Positions 15,226 to 24,626 are shown, counted from the first letter of the stretch. The stretch is 64,000 nt of DNA from Oscillatoria sp. CS-180 (GCF_028330965.1 NZ_JAQMUB010000011.1:1-64000), one strand, 5' to 3'. A program made the numbers and translations. The notes: generated by a model from the sequence alone, not told the origin.

Positions 15226-16020
15226 CTACTCAGTTGGTAGCAGCTGTTCGACAGCCTCAATCGTGAGACCCAAGGTGTCTGCAATTTGCTCTGAGCTGAG
15301 ACCGAGGGCCGCAAGTTTGGGAACGGCTGCCCGCTGGGCTTGCTCGGCTTGTTCGGCGCGATCGCGTTCTTGGTTGCGAGCTTCAACCGATTCGGCATAG
15401 TTAGTTAGTTTTTCGCCAGTTTTAGGGTCAAACAATCGCAGCGGGCGAGGAATCTGACCTTGAGCCACCACTGTTAAAGCAGTGCTATCGGGTGGCGGCA
15501 GACAGAAGTCTAGATCCAGTGCGGCGCTGTGAATCATCAACTTGCCGTCCGGTTTTTCTGCCAGCGGGATAGGAACATAGCTACCGTCCACCAAGGTAAA
15601 CCCCTTGAGTTGGGGAACGAGATAGTCTCCTGTCGGGTCGTACTGGAAGTATTCCTGCACGCCTAGCTGAGCATAGAGTTGAGGCTTGCTGTCTTCGTCC
15701 TGTCGGCGAGTCGTGCGCGAGGTGATTTCGAGGACGAAGGCGGGCACTTTTCCCCCTTCTTCCCAGGTTTTGTACACTCGCCGCTGACGCTTGATGACCC
15801 CGAAGACGACAAACACATCGGGTGAGACGACCTTGCGGGGATTGCCTTCCTCGTAATAGATGAACAGGTTGCCGGAGACATAAACCTGGCTGCGGCTTTG
15901 GAAAAAAAGTTTTAGCGCTTCAACACAGTAGGTCAAGTAGTCGCGGGTTGGGTCGCTTTCGGTCATGGGCTGCCCGTCAGATTCGGGATAGTGGAGGGCA
16001 GTGCTGAATTGAGAGGTCAT
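15226..16020 (-). CDS. Uma2-family (DUF820) putative restriction-like endonuclease
   Basis: A 264-residue protein of the Uma2 family, a PD-(D/E)xK nuclease-fold group hugely expanded in cyanobacteria. Core motifs: VSPDVFVVFG (about 63-72), AFVLEITSRTTRRQD (about 90-104) with the catalytic-type E followed by TS, and YAQLGVQEYFQYDP (about 111-124). The C-terminal part has a charged, coiled-coil-like stretch (about 200-235, EARNQERDRAEQAEQAQRAAV) ending in a helix-turn-helix-like LGLSSEQIADTLGLTIEAVEQLL (about 239-261). No partner gene is evident. Biological role not established for the family. Confidence 0.85.
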   Translation of the reverse strand: MTSQFSTALHYPESDGQPMTESDPTRDYLTYCVEALKLFFQSRSQVYVSGNLFIYYEEGNPRKVVSPDVFVVFGVIKRQRRVYKTWEEGGKVPAFVLEITSRTTRRQDEDSKPQLYAQLGVQEYFQYDPTGDYLVPQLKGFTLVDGSYVPIPLAEKPDGKLMIHSAALDLDFCLPPPDSTALTVVAQGQIPRPLRLFDPKTGEKLTNYAESVEARNQERDRAEQAEQAQRAAVPKLAALGLSSEQIADTLGLTIEAVEQLLPTE

Positions 16021-16067
16021 GGCTCATCCTGCTTGCGGTCCTTCTGTGTATTTCCAATGCTAGCGAG

Positions 16068-17078
16068 CTAAAGCGGTTTAGAGTAGCCCAAAGCAGTTTT
16101 GGTTTTTTCCAAAGTCATGAGCGCGATCGCCTCAGCCTTTTCCCGTCCCTGCTGCAAGATGGATTCCAGATAGGTACGATCGCTCATCAATCCGTGAAAT
16201 TTATCCTGAATGGGTTTGAGCGCCTCTACCATCGTCTCGGTTAGCAGCGGTTTGAACTGCCCCCATCCCATATCAGCGCACTCTGTCGCCACCGCTTCTT
16301 TCGTCTGTCCCGACAGCAGCGTATATAGCGTTAGCAGATTATTACACTCCGGACGCTCTGCATTGTCGAATTCCAAACCTCGCACTGGATCAGTCTTACA
16401 GCGCTTAATTTTGCGCTGGATCACCTCTGGTGGATCAACCAAATCGATTCGGCTCATCTCCGAGGGGTCAGACTTTGACATCTTTTTAGTGCCGTCTGCC
16501 AAACTCATAACCCTAGCTCCAGCCGCTTGAATCAGCGGTTCAGGCACTTTGATAATTGGGTTTTCCTCACTGCCGTATTGAAAGTTGAGACGATTGGCAA
16601 TGTCCCGAGTTAATTCAACGTGCTGTTTTTGATCTTCTCCCACAGGCACCCGATCGGGTTCATAGAGCAAGATGTCGGCAGCCTGTAATACGGGATAGTC
16701 GAGCAAGCCTACGGTGACGTTCTCCCCCTGCTTGACGGCTTTCTCTTTGAATTGAATCATCCGCTCTAACCAGTTCAGCGGGGTTATGCAGTTGAACAAC
16801 CAAGCTAATTCGCTGTGAGCAGAAATATGAGACTGCACAAACACAGTAGATTTTTGGGGATCAATGCCACAGGCAATGTAGGTGGCAGCGGCTTCGTAGG
16901 TATTCTCAGCTAGCTTTGCCGGATCGTGCGGCACTGTGATCGCGTGCAAGTCTGCCAGAAACAAGAAGCTGTCGTATTCCTCCTGCAGGTTGACCCAGTT
17001 TCGGATCGCCCCCAAATAGTTTCCCAAATGTAAATTACCGGTCGGTTGAATTCCGGAGAGAATACGGTTCTTGCCCAT
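16068..17078 (-). CDS. trpS: Tryptophanyl-tRNA synthetase
   Basis: A 336-residue class Ic synthetase that charges tRNA-Trp. The N-terminus MGKNRILSGIQPTGNLHLGNYLGA contains the HIGH-equivalent HLGN (17-20), and KKMSKSDPSE (about 200-209) is the KMSKS loop. Length matches bacterial TrpRS. The start at 17078 is chosen because homologues begin just before RILSGIQPTG. The open frame reaches to 17285 but encodes nothing conserved there. The gene reads toward the Uma2 gene with 47 bases between. The hypothetical gene at 17189 diverges from it. Confidence 0.95.
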   Translation of the reverse strand: MGKNRILSGIQPTGNLHLGNYLGAIRNWVNLQEEYDSFLFLADLHAITVPHDPAKLAENTYEAAATYIACGIDPQKSTVFVQSHISAHSELAWLFNCITPLNWLERMIQFKEKAVKQGENVTVGLLDYPVLQAADILLYEPDRVPVGEDQKQHVELTRDIANRLNFQYGSEENPIIKVPEPLIQAAGARVMSLADGTKKMSKSDPSEMSRIDLVDPPEVIQRKIKRCKTDPVRGLEFDNAERPECNNLLTLYTLLSGQTKEAVATECADMGWGQFKPLLTETMVEALKPIQDKFHGLMSDRTYLESILQQGREKAEAIALMTLEKTKTALGYSKPL

Positions 17079-17188
17079 GAATAAGAGGTTATCAATCTGT
17101 ATACTCTGCTTAAGTATTGTATAGGAAGCTCTCAAATAAGCTGAGATTTCAAATCTGTTTTTCTGTTGTTGAGACTTTAAAAAGCCCC

Positions 17189-17491
17189 ATGAATAAGACC
17201 TCTGTACAGTCCCCAGTGCACGCTTTGGAAACTGCGATCGCCCTCGCCCAAGACTCTCAAAATCATAGTGAGGCTCACACCACATTTAATGACCTCTACG
17301 AATCGGTTAGGGCAGAGAACCCGCAAACTGCGACTATGCTTCAGTTACTCTGGCGCGAGTATGTCACGACCCAACGGTCAGCGGCTTTTTGGCAAGAGCT
17401 GTGCCAAGTTGAAAAACATCTTTCTGAGCGCATCACCGAAAGCCATATTCAACTGCGCCAAAACTATTTGCGATTAACGCAGGAACAATAA
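17189..17491 (+). CDS. Conserved-looking small cyanobacterial hypothetical protein
   Basis: A 100-residue, mainly helical acidic protein (about 20-50 and 55-98) ending SERITESHIQLRQNYLRLTQEQ. The ATG at 17189 is taken as start because the frame upstream to 17117 encodes a basic, unconserved-looking stretch. There is no strong ribosome-binding site. It is divergent from trpS with about 110 bases between. No domain was recognised. I have a memory of similar helical proteins in other cyanobacteria, but cannot name a family. Confidence 0.65.
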   Translation: MNKTSVQSPVHALETAIALAQDSQNHSEAHTTFNDLYESVRAENPQTATMLQLLWREYVTTQRSAAFWQELCQVEKHLSERITESHIQLRQNYLRLTQEQ

Positions 17492-17512
17492 GCGATCGCA
17501 TGATCTCCTATA

Positions 17513-17577
17513 GAGCGAGATATTTTCAGAGATTCTATTAATGATCTAGAAACCTGAATGACAAAGATATCTCGCTC
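17513..17577. other. Long inverted repeat between two plus-strand genes
   Basis: The arms GAGCGAGATAT (17513-17523) and ATATCTCGCTC (17567-17577) pair over 11 bp. A second pair TTCAG/CTGAA (17525-17529, 17554-17558) fits inside. It lies between the 100-residue gene and the DUF3326 gene. It could be a terminator without U-tract or an RNA element in the DUF3326 leader. Confidence 0.45.
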
Positions 17578-17607
17578 CTGCCAATCCATCCCATTGCCCC
17601 CATCTCT

Positions 17608-18654
17608 ATGCGCTCTCCTTACACCGCCGTCCTAATTGTGCCTACGGGCGTGGCAGCAACTATGGGGGGTTACGCTGGGGATGCTCTTCCCATTGCTCGG
17701 GCGATCGCTCAAGTTGCCGATACCCTCATCACTCACCCCAACGTGATGAACGGCGCCCAGCTCTATTGGCCTTTACCCAATGGCCTCTATGTTGAAGGCT
17801 ATGGTTTGGATCAGTTTGCGGCTGGTCGATGGGGATTACGTCCGGTTCATTGCAATCGCATCGGGCTGATCCTAGATGCTGGAATTGAAGAATATCTGCG
17901 CTATCGACATCTTCAGGCCGCCGATGCGGCTCGGGCAACCTTGGGTTTAGCCATGACTGATTATGTTGTGACTGATGCGCCCGTGAACGTCACGCTAAAA
18001 ACGGCAGTATCGGGATCATCCTGGGGCACCGTTTCCGACTCTGGCACCCTATTAAGGGCTGCTGAAAAATTGATGGGTATTGGAGCGGAGGCGATCGCTG
18101 TCGTGGTTCGCTTCCCCGATGATGAAGACTCCGAAGCTCTACAAAACTATCGCCAAGGTCAAGGGGTTGATCCTTTAGCAGGCGCAGAGGCTGTGATCAG
18201 TCATCTCGTGGTACGTGCCTTTCAAGTTCCCTGTGCCCATGCGCCTGCCTTACAGCCGCTACCGCTTGATCCAGCCCTGTCTCCCAAATCAGCAGCCGAG
18301 GAAATTGGACATACTTTCCTACCCTGCGTGCTGGCAGGACTGAGCCGTGCCCCCCAATTCATCACTGACCCAATATCATCCCCAAATGCGTTGTGGCGGG
18401 ATCAGGTTGACGCCGTGATCGTCCCTGCTACAGCTTGTGGTGGTAGCGGCGTTTTGAGCCTTAGCAGTACTCAAGCTCAGATTATTGCGGTAGAAGAAAA
18501 TGACACCGCTTTATCTGTTAGTCCTGAGCAGGTTGGCATCGGAGCAATTCGAGTCCGGTCTTACTTAGAAGCGATCGGAGTTATGGCCGCTCATAAGGCA
18601 GGGATCAGCTCTGCAGCGATCGCACCTAAAGTTCTGCCGCTTAAATCTGCCTAG
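17608..18654 (+). CDS. DUF3326 family protein
   Basis: A 348-residue protein of the DUF3326 family, found mainly in cyanobacteria and plants. It opens with VLIVPTGVAATMGGYAGDALP (about 8-28) and holds GLRPVHCNRIGLILDAGIEE (about 85-104), NVMNGAQLYWPLPN and a C-terminal PATACGGSGVLSLSSTQAQIIAVEEN (about 273-298). Gly-rich motifs at both ends suggest a nucleotide-like or substrate-binding site, but no reaction is known to me. No signal peptide. It is preceded by a long inverted repeat. Family call by recall of sequence pattern. Function unknown. Confidence 0.85.
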   Translation: MRSPYTAVLIVPTGVAATMGGYAGDALPIARAIAQVADTLITHPNVMNGAQLYWPLPNGLYVEGYGLDQFAAGRWGLRPVHCNRIGLILDAGIEEYLRYRHLQAADAARATLGLAMTDYVVTDAPVNVTLKTAVSGSSWGTVSDSGTLLRAAEKLMGIGAEAIAVVVRFPDDEDSEALQNYRQGQGVDPLAGAEAVISHLVVRAFQVPCAHAPALQPLPLDPALSPKSAAEEIGHTFLPCVLAGLSRAPQFITDPISSPNALWRDQVDAVIVPATACGGSGVLSLSSTQAQIIAVEENDTALSVSPEQVGIGAIRVRSYLEAIGVMAAHKAGISSAAIAPKVLPLKSA

Positions 18655-18774
18655 CGAACGCCGTCTCTCACTCCCCTGAACCTTCTCCCCTTGAGTTCTT
18701 GCCCGTCTTCGAGATGTCTTCTTCGTAAGATAATCTAGACAGAAGCGAAGTCAAATTCTAGAAGCTGGATCAAA

Positions 18775-19365
18775 ATGGGATTACGGGCGGGATTTATTGC
18801 TAGAGCAGGGTTTTTGGGAATTGGAATAATTGCTGGGTTACGTCCCGCTCCTGCGATCGCACGCACCTGTCAAGCCGTCGCCCCCATTCTGCCCAGTGAT
18901 GAGCTGAAAGAGTTTCGCATTCATGCCTTCGATCTTGCGCTAAATATTCCAAGCAACTATCGCTCGATGTTACGGACTGACGGGCATATTACCTTTCATG
19001 ATCCCGGCAGCTTTGATCTCATTCAGTGCTTAATACGAACGGGCGAGTATCGTGAGATCCCTCTTTATGCTGCTCTAGAAGTCCACTCAGGGATCGCTCC
19101 AGAAGAAGAGCTGGCAGACATTATTCGTATCAAGCGCCCTTGGGTGGATTACTATACCCCTGAATATACTCCAGTCGAATTTGCTGGACGTTCCGGCCTA
19201 CGCTATGAGTACACAAATGAACTCTACGGAATTTCCATCTCGAACATCTCGTTTTTGTCTGAAGCTGGGGATACTTTACTCACCTTGACGGGACCAACTG
19301 TTCATCCCATCATGGCCGATGCATTGTCCAGCCTTGATCCCACGGCAACAGTCTCAGATCAATAG
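18775..19365 (+). CDS. Secreted protein of unknown function
   Basis: A 196-residue protein with an N-terminal signal peptide (MGLRAGFIARAGFLGIGIIAGLRPAPAIA, likely cleavage after the AIA at about 27-29). The mature region starts with RTCQAVAPILPSDELKEF and carries two cysteines, C32 and C84. Several segments (FDLALNIPSNYRSML, YAALEVHSGIAPEEELADII) look like a mixed alpha/beta periplasmic domain. No enzyme motif was recognised. It stands alone, 120 bases after the DUF3326 gene. Confidence 0.7.
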   Translation: MGLRAGFIARAGFLGIGIIAGLRPAPAIARTCQAVAPILPSDELKEFRIHAFDLALNIPSNYRSMLRTDGHITFHDPGSFDLIQCLIRTGEYREIPLYAALEVHSGIAPEEELADIIRIKRPWVDYYTPEYTPVEFAGRSGLRYEYTNELYGISISNISFLSEAGDTLLTLTGPTVHPIMADALSSLDPTATVSDQ

Positions 19366-19544
19366 TTGCTGATTAACAGTGACGATCCGTCTACATGACT
19401 GCGCGATTTGGGTCAGGTAGTGCTACAACAAAGCAAACGGAATAATCCAACTTTCTTTTCTGGCATTATGTCTAGGGCGTTGCAATTTATCCAGTCTCAA
19501 ATCCACCATCAAAACTGACAGAGTACCTTCATTGTCAACTCATC

Positions 19545-19877
19545 ATGTCTGAAACCGTAGCTCCCACGGGGACTGAAAAGATTACAGAGGAAATTATTGA
19601 ACAGCTTCACGGACTGGGTGTAGACGAGTTGCATACCATTCAGGAATTTGTGAGCTATTTAGCTTGGAAGCAGCAGCAGGCGAAGAAAAAATCGGCTGAA
19701 GAAAGAGCTATCGAACGGATGGGCGACAGTGGTGATCCCACAAAGTGGATCACTGTGGTTGAAGAAGGAGAAGAAATTGACGAGATTGCCTTAAATAATT
19801 GGTTAGAATCCCGTGGCTATAAAGAAGAGGTACCAAGTCAAACTTCATCAGAAAGTTACGGAGAGAGATCTGCCTGA
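19545..19877 (+). CDS. Putative antitoxin of a type II system
   Basis: A 110-residue acidic protein. The N-terminal half (EEIIEQLHGLGVDELHTIQEFVSYLAWKQQQAKKK, about 16-50) is like small antitoxin-type domains, and the C-terminal half is acidic and low in order (EEGEEIDEIALNNWLESRGYKEE), the usual layout for a toxin-binding tail. The next gene, a RelE/ParE-like toxin, begins inside its last 65 bases in another frame, so the two are translationally coupled. The DNA-binding motif is not obvious, so regulation of its own promoter is only assumed. Confidence 0.65.
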   Translation: MSETVAPTGTEKITEEIIEQLHGLGVDELHTIQEFVSYLAWKQQQAKKKSAEERAIERMGDSGDPTKWITVVEEGEEIDEIALNNWLESRGYKEEVPSQTSSESYGERSA

Positions 19878-20136
19878 ATTGCCTACAGTTCTTCGAAATG
19901 ACGTGGTTCAGTACCAGCGTGTTTTGTCGCTTGATCCAATCACGACTAAAAATATTCCGAATCACTCTCTCAAAGGAAAACTAGCCAATTACCGTGCTTT
20001 GGAGATTGACTGGAACGGGATTGCGTATCGTTTGGTTTACCGTATTTATGATTCTCCGGCTCCCAGAAGAGTAGACGTGTTGAGCTTTGCAGAGCACGAT
20101 CCGGCTTACGAAAGGGCGATCGAGCGACGACGGTAA
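19813..20136 (+). CDS. RelE/ParE-superfamily toxin
   Basis: A 107-residue basic protein with the RelE/ParE fold pattern: N-terminal strand YQVKLHQKVTERDLPELP (about 7-24), the middle LKGKLANYRALEIDWNGIAYRLVYRIYD (about 53-80), where GKL..YR and the YRLVYRI strand are typical, and a C-terminal LSFAEHDPAYERAIERR. RelE members cleave mRNA on the ribosome and ParE members poison gyrase. Catalytic residues are too variable to choose. The GTG start at 19813 lies inside the antitoxin gene (65-base overlap, different frame). Confidence 0.75.
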   Translation: MAIKKRYQVKLHQKVTERDLPELPTVLRNDVVQYQRVLSLDPITTKNIPNHSLKGKLANYRALEIDWNGIAYRLVYRIYDSPAPRRVDVLSFAEHDPAYERAIERRR

Positions 20137-20516
20137 CTGACGTACACCCGAACAAAAAAATGATTCGAATTTGATGCGAATCCCTGTAAAGAACAATTTC
20201 GAAATGTTAATGTGCTGTGGAAACCGATGCGGGATCCGTTATTAGTTCAATGTGTATGGCACTCAAGTTTTTATTCGCTACCGTCTCGGATGAGTGACCT
20301 CAAGCTTTGTAGGAAGACTTCCATTCGTTAAAGCATTTTGTTGACAGCAGTTTCGATCTGCTGATTAGATCCAAGAGCGCTTTCAAGCAGCGCTGATTAT
20401 TGCTTCTTTTCACCCATTCCTGAAATGCTCCTCGACATCAGATGTTCTTGATGCTGGATTGAGAAGTCTTTGATCCCGTTGTACCGTGCCAGTCATGACA
20501 CTGGCTTAAAAAATAT
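20137..20516. other. Gene-free leader interval before the GH57 gene
   Basis: In this 380-base interval the only structure I see is a 6-bp hairpin, GCCAGT/ACTGGC (20488-20505), 11 bases before the GH57 ATG. Its position where a Shine-Dalgarno would normally be suggests it could affect initiation. No gene or clear promoter was found. Confidence 0.5.
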
Positions 20517-23129
20517 ATGAGTGAAACCAGCGCAATTTCCCAACCGTCACTTCTTCAGCATCACGAAGCTGATCCCCACTACAAGACGGGGGTTTGTGTC
20601 TGTATTCATGGGCATTTCTATCAGCCACCTCGCGAGAATCCTCATTTAGGAACAATCGAGGCACAGCCTGGTGCAGCTCCCTTTCATGATTGGAATGAGC
20701 GCATTCACCACGAGTGCTATCGACCTAATGCTTATGCTCGGGTCCTCAATGAGCACGGCGAAGTCATCGATATCGTCAACAACTTTGCCCACATCAGCTT
20801 CAACATTGGCCCGACGCTGATGAGTTGGTTAGAGCACCATGATCCCGAAACTTATCGCCGGATTCTGGAGGCTGATCGCGAAAGCTGCGATCGCTTCTCA
20901 GGTCATGGCAATGCGATCGCCCAGGTCTATAACCACATCATTATGCCGCTGGCGAACGATCGCGATAAACACACTCAGATTCGCTGGGGCAAGGCAGACT
21001 TTGCCGCTCGCTTTGGTCGTGCTCCCGAAGGGATCTGGCTAGCCGAAACTGCTGTTGACTATCCCACTTTAGAAGCGCTGGTAGACGAAGGGTTTCGGTT
21101 TACTATTTTGGCTCCCTCTCAGGTACAGCGATGTCGTCCGATCCCGAGTCCAGAACATCCAGAGCTGGATTGGTATGAGGTTGGAGGTGGTCAGATTGAT
21201 CCCACCCGCCCCTATCGCTGCTATCTGCCTAGTGCTCACCCAGATGGTTCTCAGCGCTATATCGACGTTTTCTTCTATGACGGTCCTATCTCTAGAGATA
21301 TGGGCTTCAACGATGTCTTGGATTCATCGCAGCACTTTGCGGGACGAGTGGGGCAAGCTGTGCGTGGGGATCATCGCCTCTCTCAAATGTTGGCGGTTGC
21401 CACAGACGGTGAAACGTTCGGTCACCACAAAGGTGGCGCAGAGAAAACCCTGGCCTATGCAGTCACCAAGGAATTCCCGAATCGCGGGTGGACTGTTACT
21501 AACTTTGCCTACTATCTGAAGTGCAACCCACCCACTTGGGAAGCCGTATTGAAACCTGTCACCGCCTGGAGTTGTTCTCACGGCGTTGATCGCTGGCAGG
21601 ACGACTGTGGCTGTGGCGGGGGCGGCCTGTGGCATCAAAAATGGCGTCGTCCTCTAAGAGATGCTTTAAATTGGCTGCGTGATGAACTCGCCGATATTTT
21701 CGAAGTAAACGGTGCTCACTTCTTTAAAGATCCGTGGATGGCTCGCGATGCTTACGTGCACGTGATTCGCGATCGCACCGAAAAGAGCCGCGAAATCTTC
21801 CTAGAAGCACACCAGACTCACGAGCTGACCCCTGCTGAAAAAGTCGATGCCTTGCGTCTACTGGAAATGCAGCATCATGCTCTGCTGATGTATACCAGCT
21901 GTGGCTGGTTCTTTGACGAAATTTCCCGTCCTGAAGGCACCCAGATTTTGCGATACGCGGCCCGAGCGATTGAACTTGCTGGGGAAGTGGCTGGCGTAGA
22001 ACTCGAATCGCAGTTTGTCGAACAGCTAGAGCCGGGATTGAGCAATGTCCCTCAGTTTCGCAATGCTGCCGGCGTTTATCGACAATTGGTGATCTCTTCT
22101 CAGGTGAGCCTTGAGCAGGTGGCGGCTCACTATGCCATGAGTTCTCTCTTCACGCCCTACCATCGTGAACAGCAGCTCTATTGCTACACCATTCACCAGC
22201 ATGACTATCAGGTCCAGCGGATGGGTCCCCTCTCCCTTGCCGTGGGTCGGCTCCAGATCACGTCTGACGTGACGGGCGATCGCTCTGATCTGAGTTTTGC
22301 CATGCTGCATCTTGGCGGCTGGGACTTCCATTGCTGTGTTCGTAGCTTCCGCCGTCGTCTGGACTACCAACGGGCTAAAGATACTGTGATGACGGCTTTT
22401 ACCAGCGCTAGCTCAGCTCAGGTCATTCTTGCGATAAATGAGGTCTTTGGGAATCATGCCTACAACTTACAGACCCTTTTTACTGAAGAACGCCATCGCA
22501 TTATGCAACTGCTGAGCCGCGAAACCTTGCAGCGACTCGATCAGCTCTACAGCCAGGTCTATCGCAACAACCATGGGTTAATCAAAGCTTTCCAAAGGGA
22601 TGGATTACCTGTACCTAAAGAGCTTCAGGTAGCAGCAGAGGTGGCAATCAGACATCGCGTTTTAGAAGGACTGCGAGCGCTGGAGCAAGAGACTAGCGAC
22701 CTCAACGGGGGACCTCTCCATCGAAGGTCGGTCTATCTGACAGAGCTTGAGTCAGTCGCTCACGAAGCTCAACAATTTAACTGCGACTGCTGTATGCCCG
22801 AAGGCCAGCGGATGTTAGAGGGCGTCATCTGGCGATCGCTGCGCCGCTTCCTTAATGCTCCTCGTCCTGAACATATTCTGGACGATGTGGATTGGTTGAG
22901 GCGACTAATTGAGTTGGGTCGTAACCTCGGCGGCATTTCTCTCGTTCGCCATCAAGAACTGTACTGGAATGACAGGGATAATTGGCTGGCATTCTTGCGT
23001 CAGCAAGAGCCTATGCCAGCCAAGGCAATGATGAAGGCATTACTCAAATTGGCTCAGCACTTAGCTATTGATCCCAATGCGCTGCTAGTCCATGGCGCCG
23101 ACCTGCATCATCTGGTGGAAATCCAGTAG
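20517..23129 (+). CDS. Glycoside hydrolase family 57 protein with DUF3536 domain
   Basis: An 870-residue soluble enzyme. The GH57 catalytic domain starts at the CIHGHFYQPPRENP motif (about 29-42), has GIWLAETAVDYPTLEALVDEG with the nucleophile-type Glu near residue 177, and ATDGETFGHHKGG near 296 with the acid/base-type Asp. The C-terminal half matches the DUF3536 extension common in cyanobacteria (many helices, CDCCMPEGQ near 760). GH57 enzymes act on alpha-glucans (amylase, branching enzyme, 4-alpha-glucanotransferase). The exact activity is not decided by sequence. No ribosome-binding site is visible and a hairpin precedes the ATG. Confidence 0.85.
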   Translation: MSETSAISQPSLLQHHEADPHYKTGVCVCIHGHFYQPPRENPHLGTIEAQPGAAPFHDWNERIHHECYRPNAYARVLNEHGEVIDIVNNFAHISFNIGPTLMSWLEHHDPETYRRILEADRESCDRFSGHGNAIAQVYNHIIMPLANDRDKHTQIRWGKADFAARFGRAPEGIWLAETAVDYPTLEALVDEGFRFTILAPSQVQRCRPIPSPEHPELDWYEVGGGQIDPTRPYRCYLPSAHPDGSQRYIDVFFYDGPISRDMGFNDVLDSSQHFAGRVGQAVRGDHRLSQMLAVATDGETFGHHKGGAEKTLAYAVTKEFPNRGWTVTNFAYYLKCNPPTWEAVLKPVTAWSCSHGVDRWQDDCGCGGGGLWHQKWRRPLRDALNWLRDELADIFEVNGAHFFKDPWMARDAYVHVIRDRTEKSREIFLEAHQTHELTPAEKVDALRLLEMQHHALLMYTSCGWFFDEISRPEGTQILRYAARAIELAGEVAGVELESQFVEQLEPGLSNVPQFRNAAGVYRQLVISSQVSLEQVAAHYAMSSLFTPYHREQQLYCYTIHQHDYQVQRMGPLSLAVGRLQITSDVTGDRSDLSFAMLHLGGWDFHCCVRSFRRRLDYQRAKDTVMTAFTSASSAQVILAINEVFGNHAYNLQTLFTEERHRIMQLLSRETLQRLDQLYSQVYRNNHGLIKAFQRDGLPVPKELQVAAEVAIRHRVLEGLRALEQETSDLNGGPLHRRSVYLTELESVAHEAQQFNCDCCMPEGQRMLEGVIWRSLRRFLNAPRPEHILDDVDWLRRLIELGRNLGGISLVRHQELYWNDRDNWLAFLRQQEPMPAKAMMKALLKLAQHLAIDPNALLVHGADLHHLVEIQ

Positions 23130-23171
23130 CGATCGCTTTACGTATCGAACTAGCGGTAGCACCCTACTCAG

Positions 23172-23468
23172 CTAAGGGAAACGATCGCGCTGCAAAAATT
23201 CAACTCTGGGAGGCATGGGATCGCTGACTAGGCCAACGCCTGAAAATCCCCAACGACTCAGCAAGTCCTTAATTTGGTAAGCCGGAACCGATTCAACTGA
23301 GAAGCGATCGCGCAAATCTGATGCATGGGTGCTCAAATACGACAGTGCCTCGTAATCCGCTGAAAACATGAGCAAAAATGTTTTCTCTGTTTCAGACCCA
23401 TCAGGCCGAGCCGCTAAATGCCGACCATCCTGTTTCGACCGAAGCAAATAATAAACCTGTGAATACAT
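23172..23468 (-). CDS. Small hypothetical protein
   Basis: A 98-residue protein starting MYSQVYYLLRSKQDGRHLAARP, then a mixed alpha/beta body (KTFLLMFSADYEALSYLSTHASDL) and a C-terminus rich in prolines (VSDPMPPRVEFLQRDRFP). The ATG at 23468 is preferred to the TTG at 23516, which would start only six bases after the upstream permease stop. It probably belongs to the same transcript as the OppB-type gene. It resembles conserved cyanobacterial proteins of unknown role. I cannot assign a family. Confidence 0.65.
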   Translation of the reverse strand: MYSQVYYLLRSKQDGRHLAARPDGSETEKTFLLMFSADYEALSYLSTHASDLRDRFSVESVPAYQIKDLLSRWGFSGVGLVSDPMPPRVEFLQRDRFP

Positions 23469-23522
23469 GGGTGATATCGCTAAAGGCGGAAGGATAAATT
23501 GAATGCTTCCCCTCAAGCACTC

Positions 23523-24596
23523 CTAATTCATTTCCGAAAGCTTGATACGGGGATCCGCTATGGTCAGTGCAATATCAGCGAGTAGGTTACCCACAATCAA
23601 AATGACGGCTCCCATCATCAAGCTTGCCATCACTAGATAAAGGTCCTGGGCCTGTACGGCTTGCAGAATGAGTCGTCCTAATCCAGGCCAGTTGAAATAG
23701 TTTTCAGTAATAAAAGCCCCTGCCAAAATGTTGGCGAACTCAAAACCCAACAGGGTGATCATCGGATTGATGGCATTTCGCAAAGCATGGACGTAGATTA
23801 CGCGATCGTCCGGTAGTCCTTTAGCCCGAGCAGTACGAATGTAGTCCTGACGCAACACATCTAGCATTTGTCCGCGCATGATGCGCTGTAGACCTGCATA
23901 GCTCGTGATGCTTAGTGCCAGGGTTGGCAGTATCAAATGCCAACCCACATCTAGGATTTTGCCGAACCAGTTCAGATCAGCATGATTGATGCTGGTAATC
24001 CCGCCAATGGGAAACAAAGGCGCTGTCATCTGAGCAAAGAACAGCAGCAGTAGCCCGGTAATGATAGTGGGCAATCCCTGCCCCAGATAGCTAATCACCC
24101 GCAAGAACTGATCTAGAAATTTGTTTTGTCTAACTGCGCCAATGATGCCTAACGGGATCGCGATCGCCCACGTTAGCAAAATTGACGACAGCGATAATAG
24201 CAGCGTATTAGGAATTCGCTCCCAGAGCACCTCTGCAACTGAACGCTGGTAAGCAAAGCTGATGCCAAAGTTGAAATGAGCTACCACCTGTACAAGCCAC
24301 TGCCAGTACTGCTGGAGCGCAGGTTTATCCAACCCAAACTGTTCTTCCAACTGTTGAATCGTTTCAGCCGAGACTTGAGGATTTTGTCGATAAAGATCTA
24401 GAAAGTTACCTGGCGTCAGTTGAATGACAAAGAAACTGAAGATAGAGGCCAGAAACAGGGTCAATAGAGCCTGCAAAATACGCTTGAAGGTATATAAGCT
24501 GGTTTCACTTGTGAGAAACCGCTTAACGACATACCAACCTTCAACGGGCGATCGCTTGGGGTTAGGCTGAAATGAGGGTGTTGGAATTTGAGTCAT
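23523..24596 (-). CDS. OppB/DppB-type ABC transporter permease
   Basis: A 357-residue permease of the peptide/nickel/oligosaccharide class. Six hydrophobic segments follow an unusually long hydrophilic N-terminus of about 37 residues (MTQIPTPSFQPNPKRSPVEGWYVV). The ATPase-contact EAA loop reads RTARAKGLPDDRVIYVHALRNA (about 248-269), and the family marker AVRQNKFLDQFLRV is near 165. Such proteins need a second permease (OppC type), two ATPases and a binding protein, none of which is in the window. It lies downstream of apt by 30 bases on the same strand. Substrate unknown. Confidence 0.88.
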   Translation of the reverse strand: MTQIPTPSFQPNPKRSPVEGWYVVKRFLTSETSLYTFKRILQALLTLFLASIFSFFVIQLTPGNFLDLYRQNPQVSAETIQQLEEQFGLDKPALQQYWQWLVQVVAHFNFGISFAYQRSVAEVLWERIPNTLLLSLSSILLTWAIAIPLGIIGAVRQNKFLDQFLRVISYLGQGLPTIITGLLLLFFAQMTAPLFPIGGITSINHADLNWFGKILDVGWHLILPTLALSITSYAGLQRIMRGQMLDVLRQDYIRTARAKGLPDDRVIYVHALRNAINPMITLLGFEFANILAGAFITENYFNWPGLGRLILQAVQAQDLYLVMASLMMGAVILIVGNLLADIALTIADPRIKLSEMN

Positions 24597-24626
24597 TCAG
24601 GCAGAGAGCAAATAGTTTCATCCATA

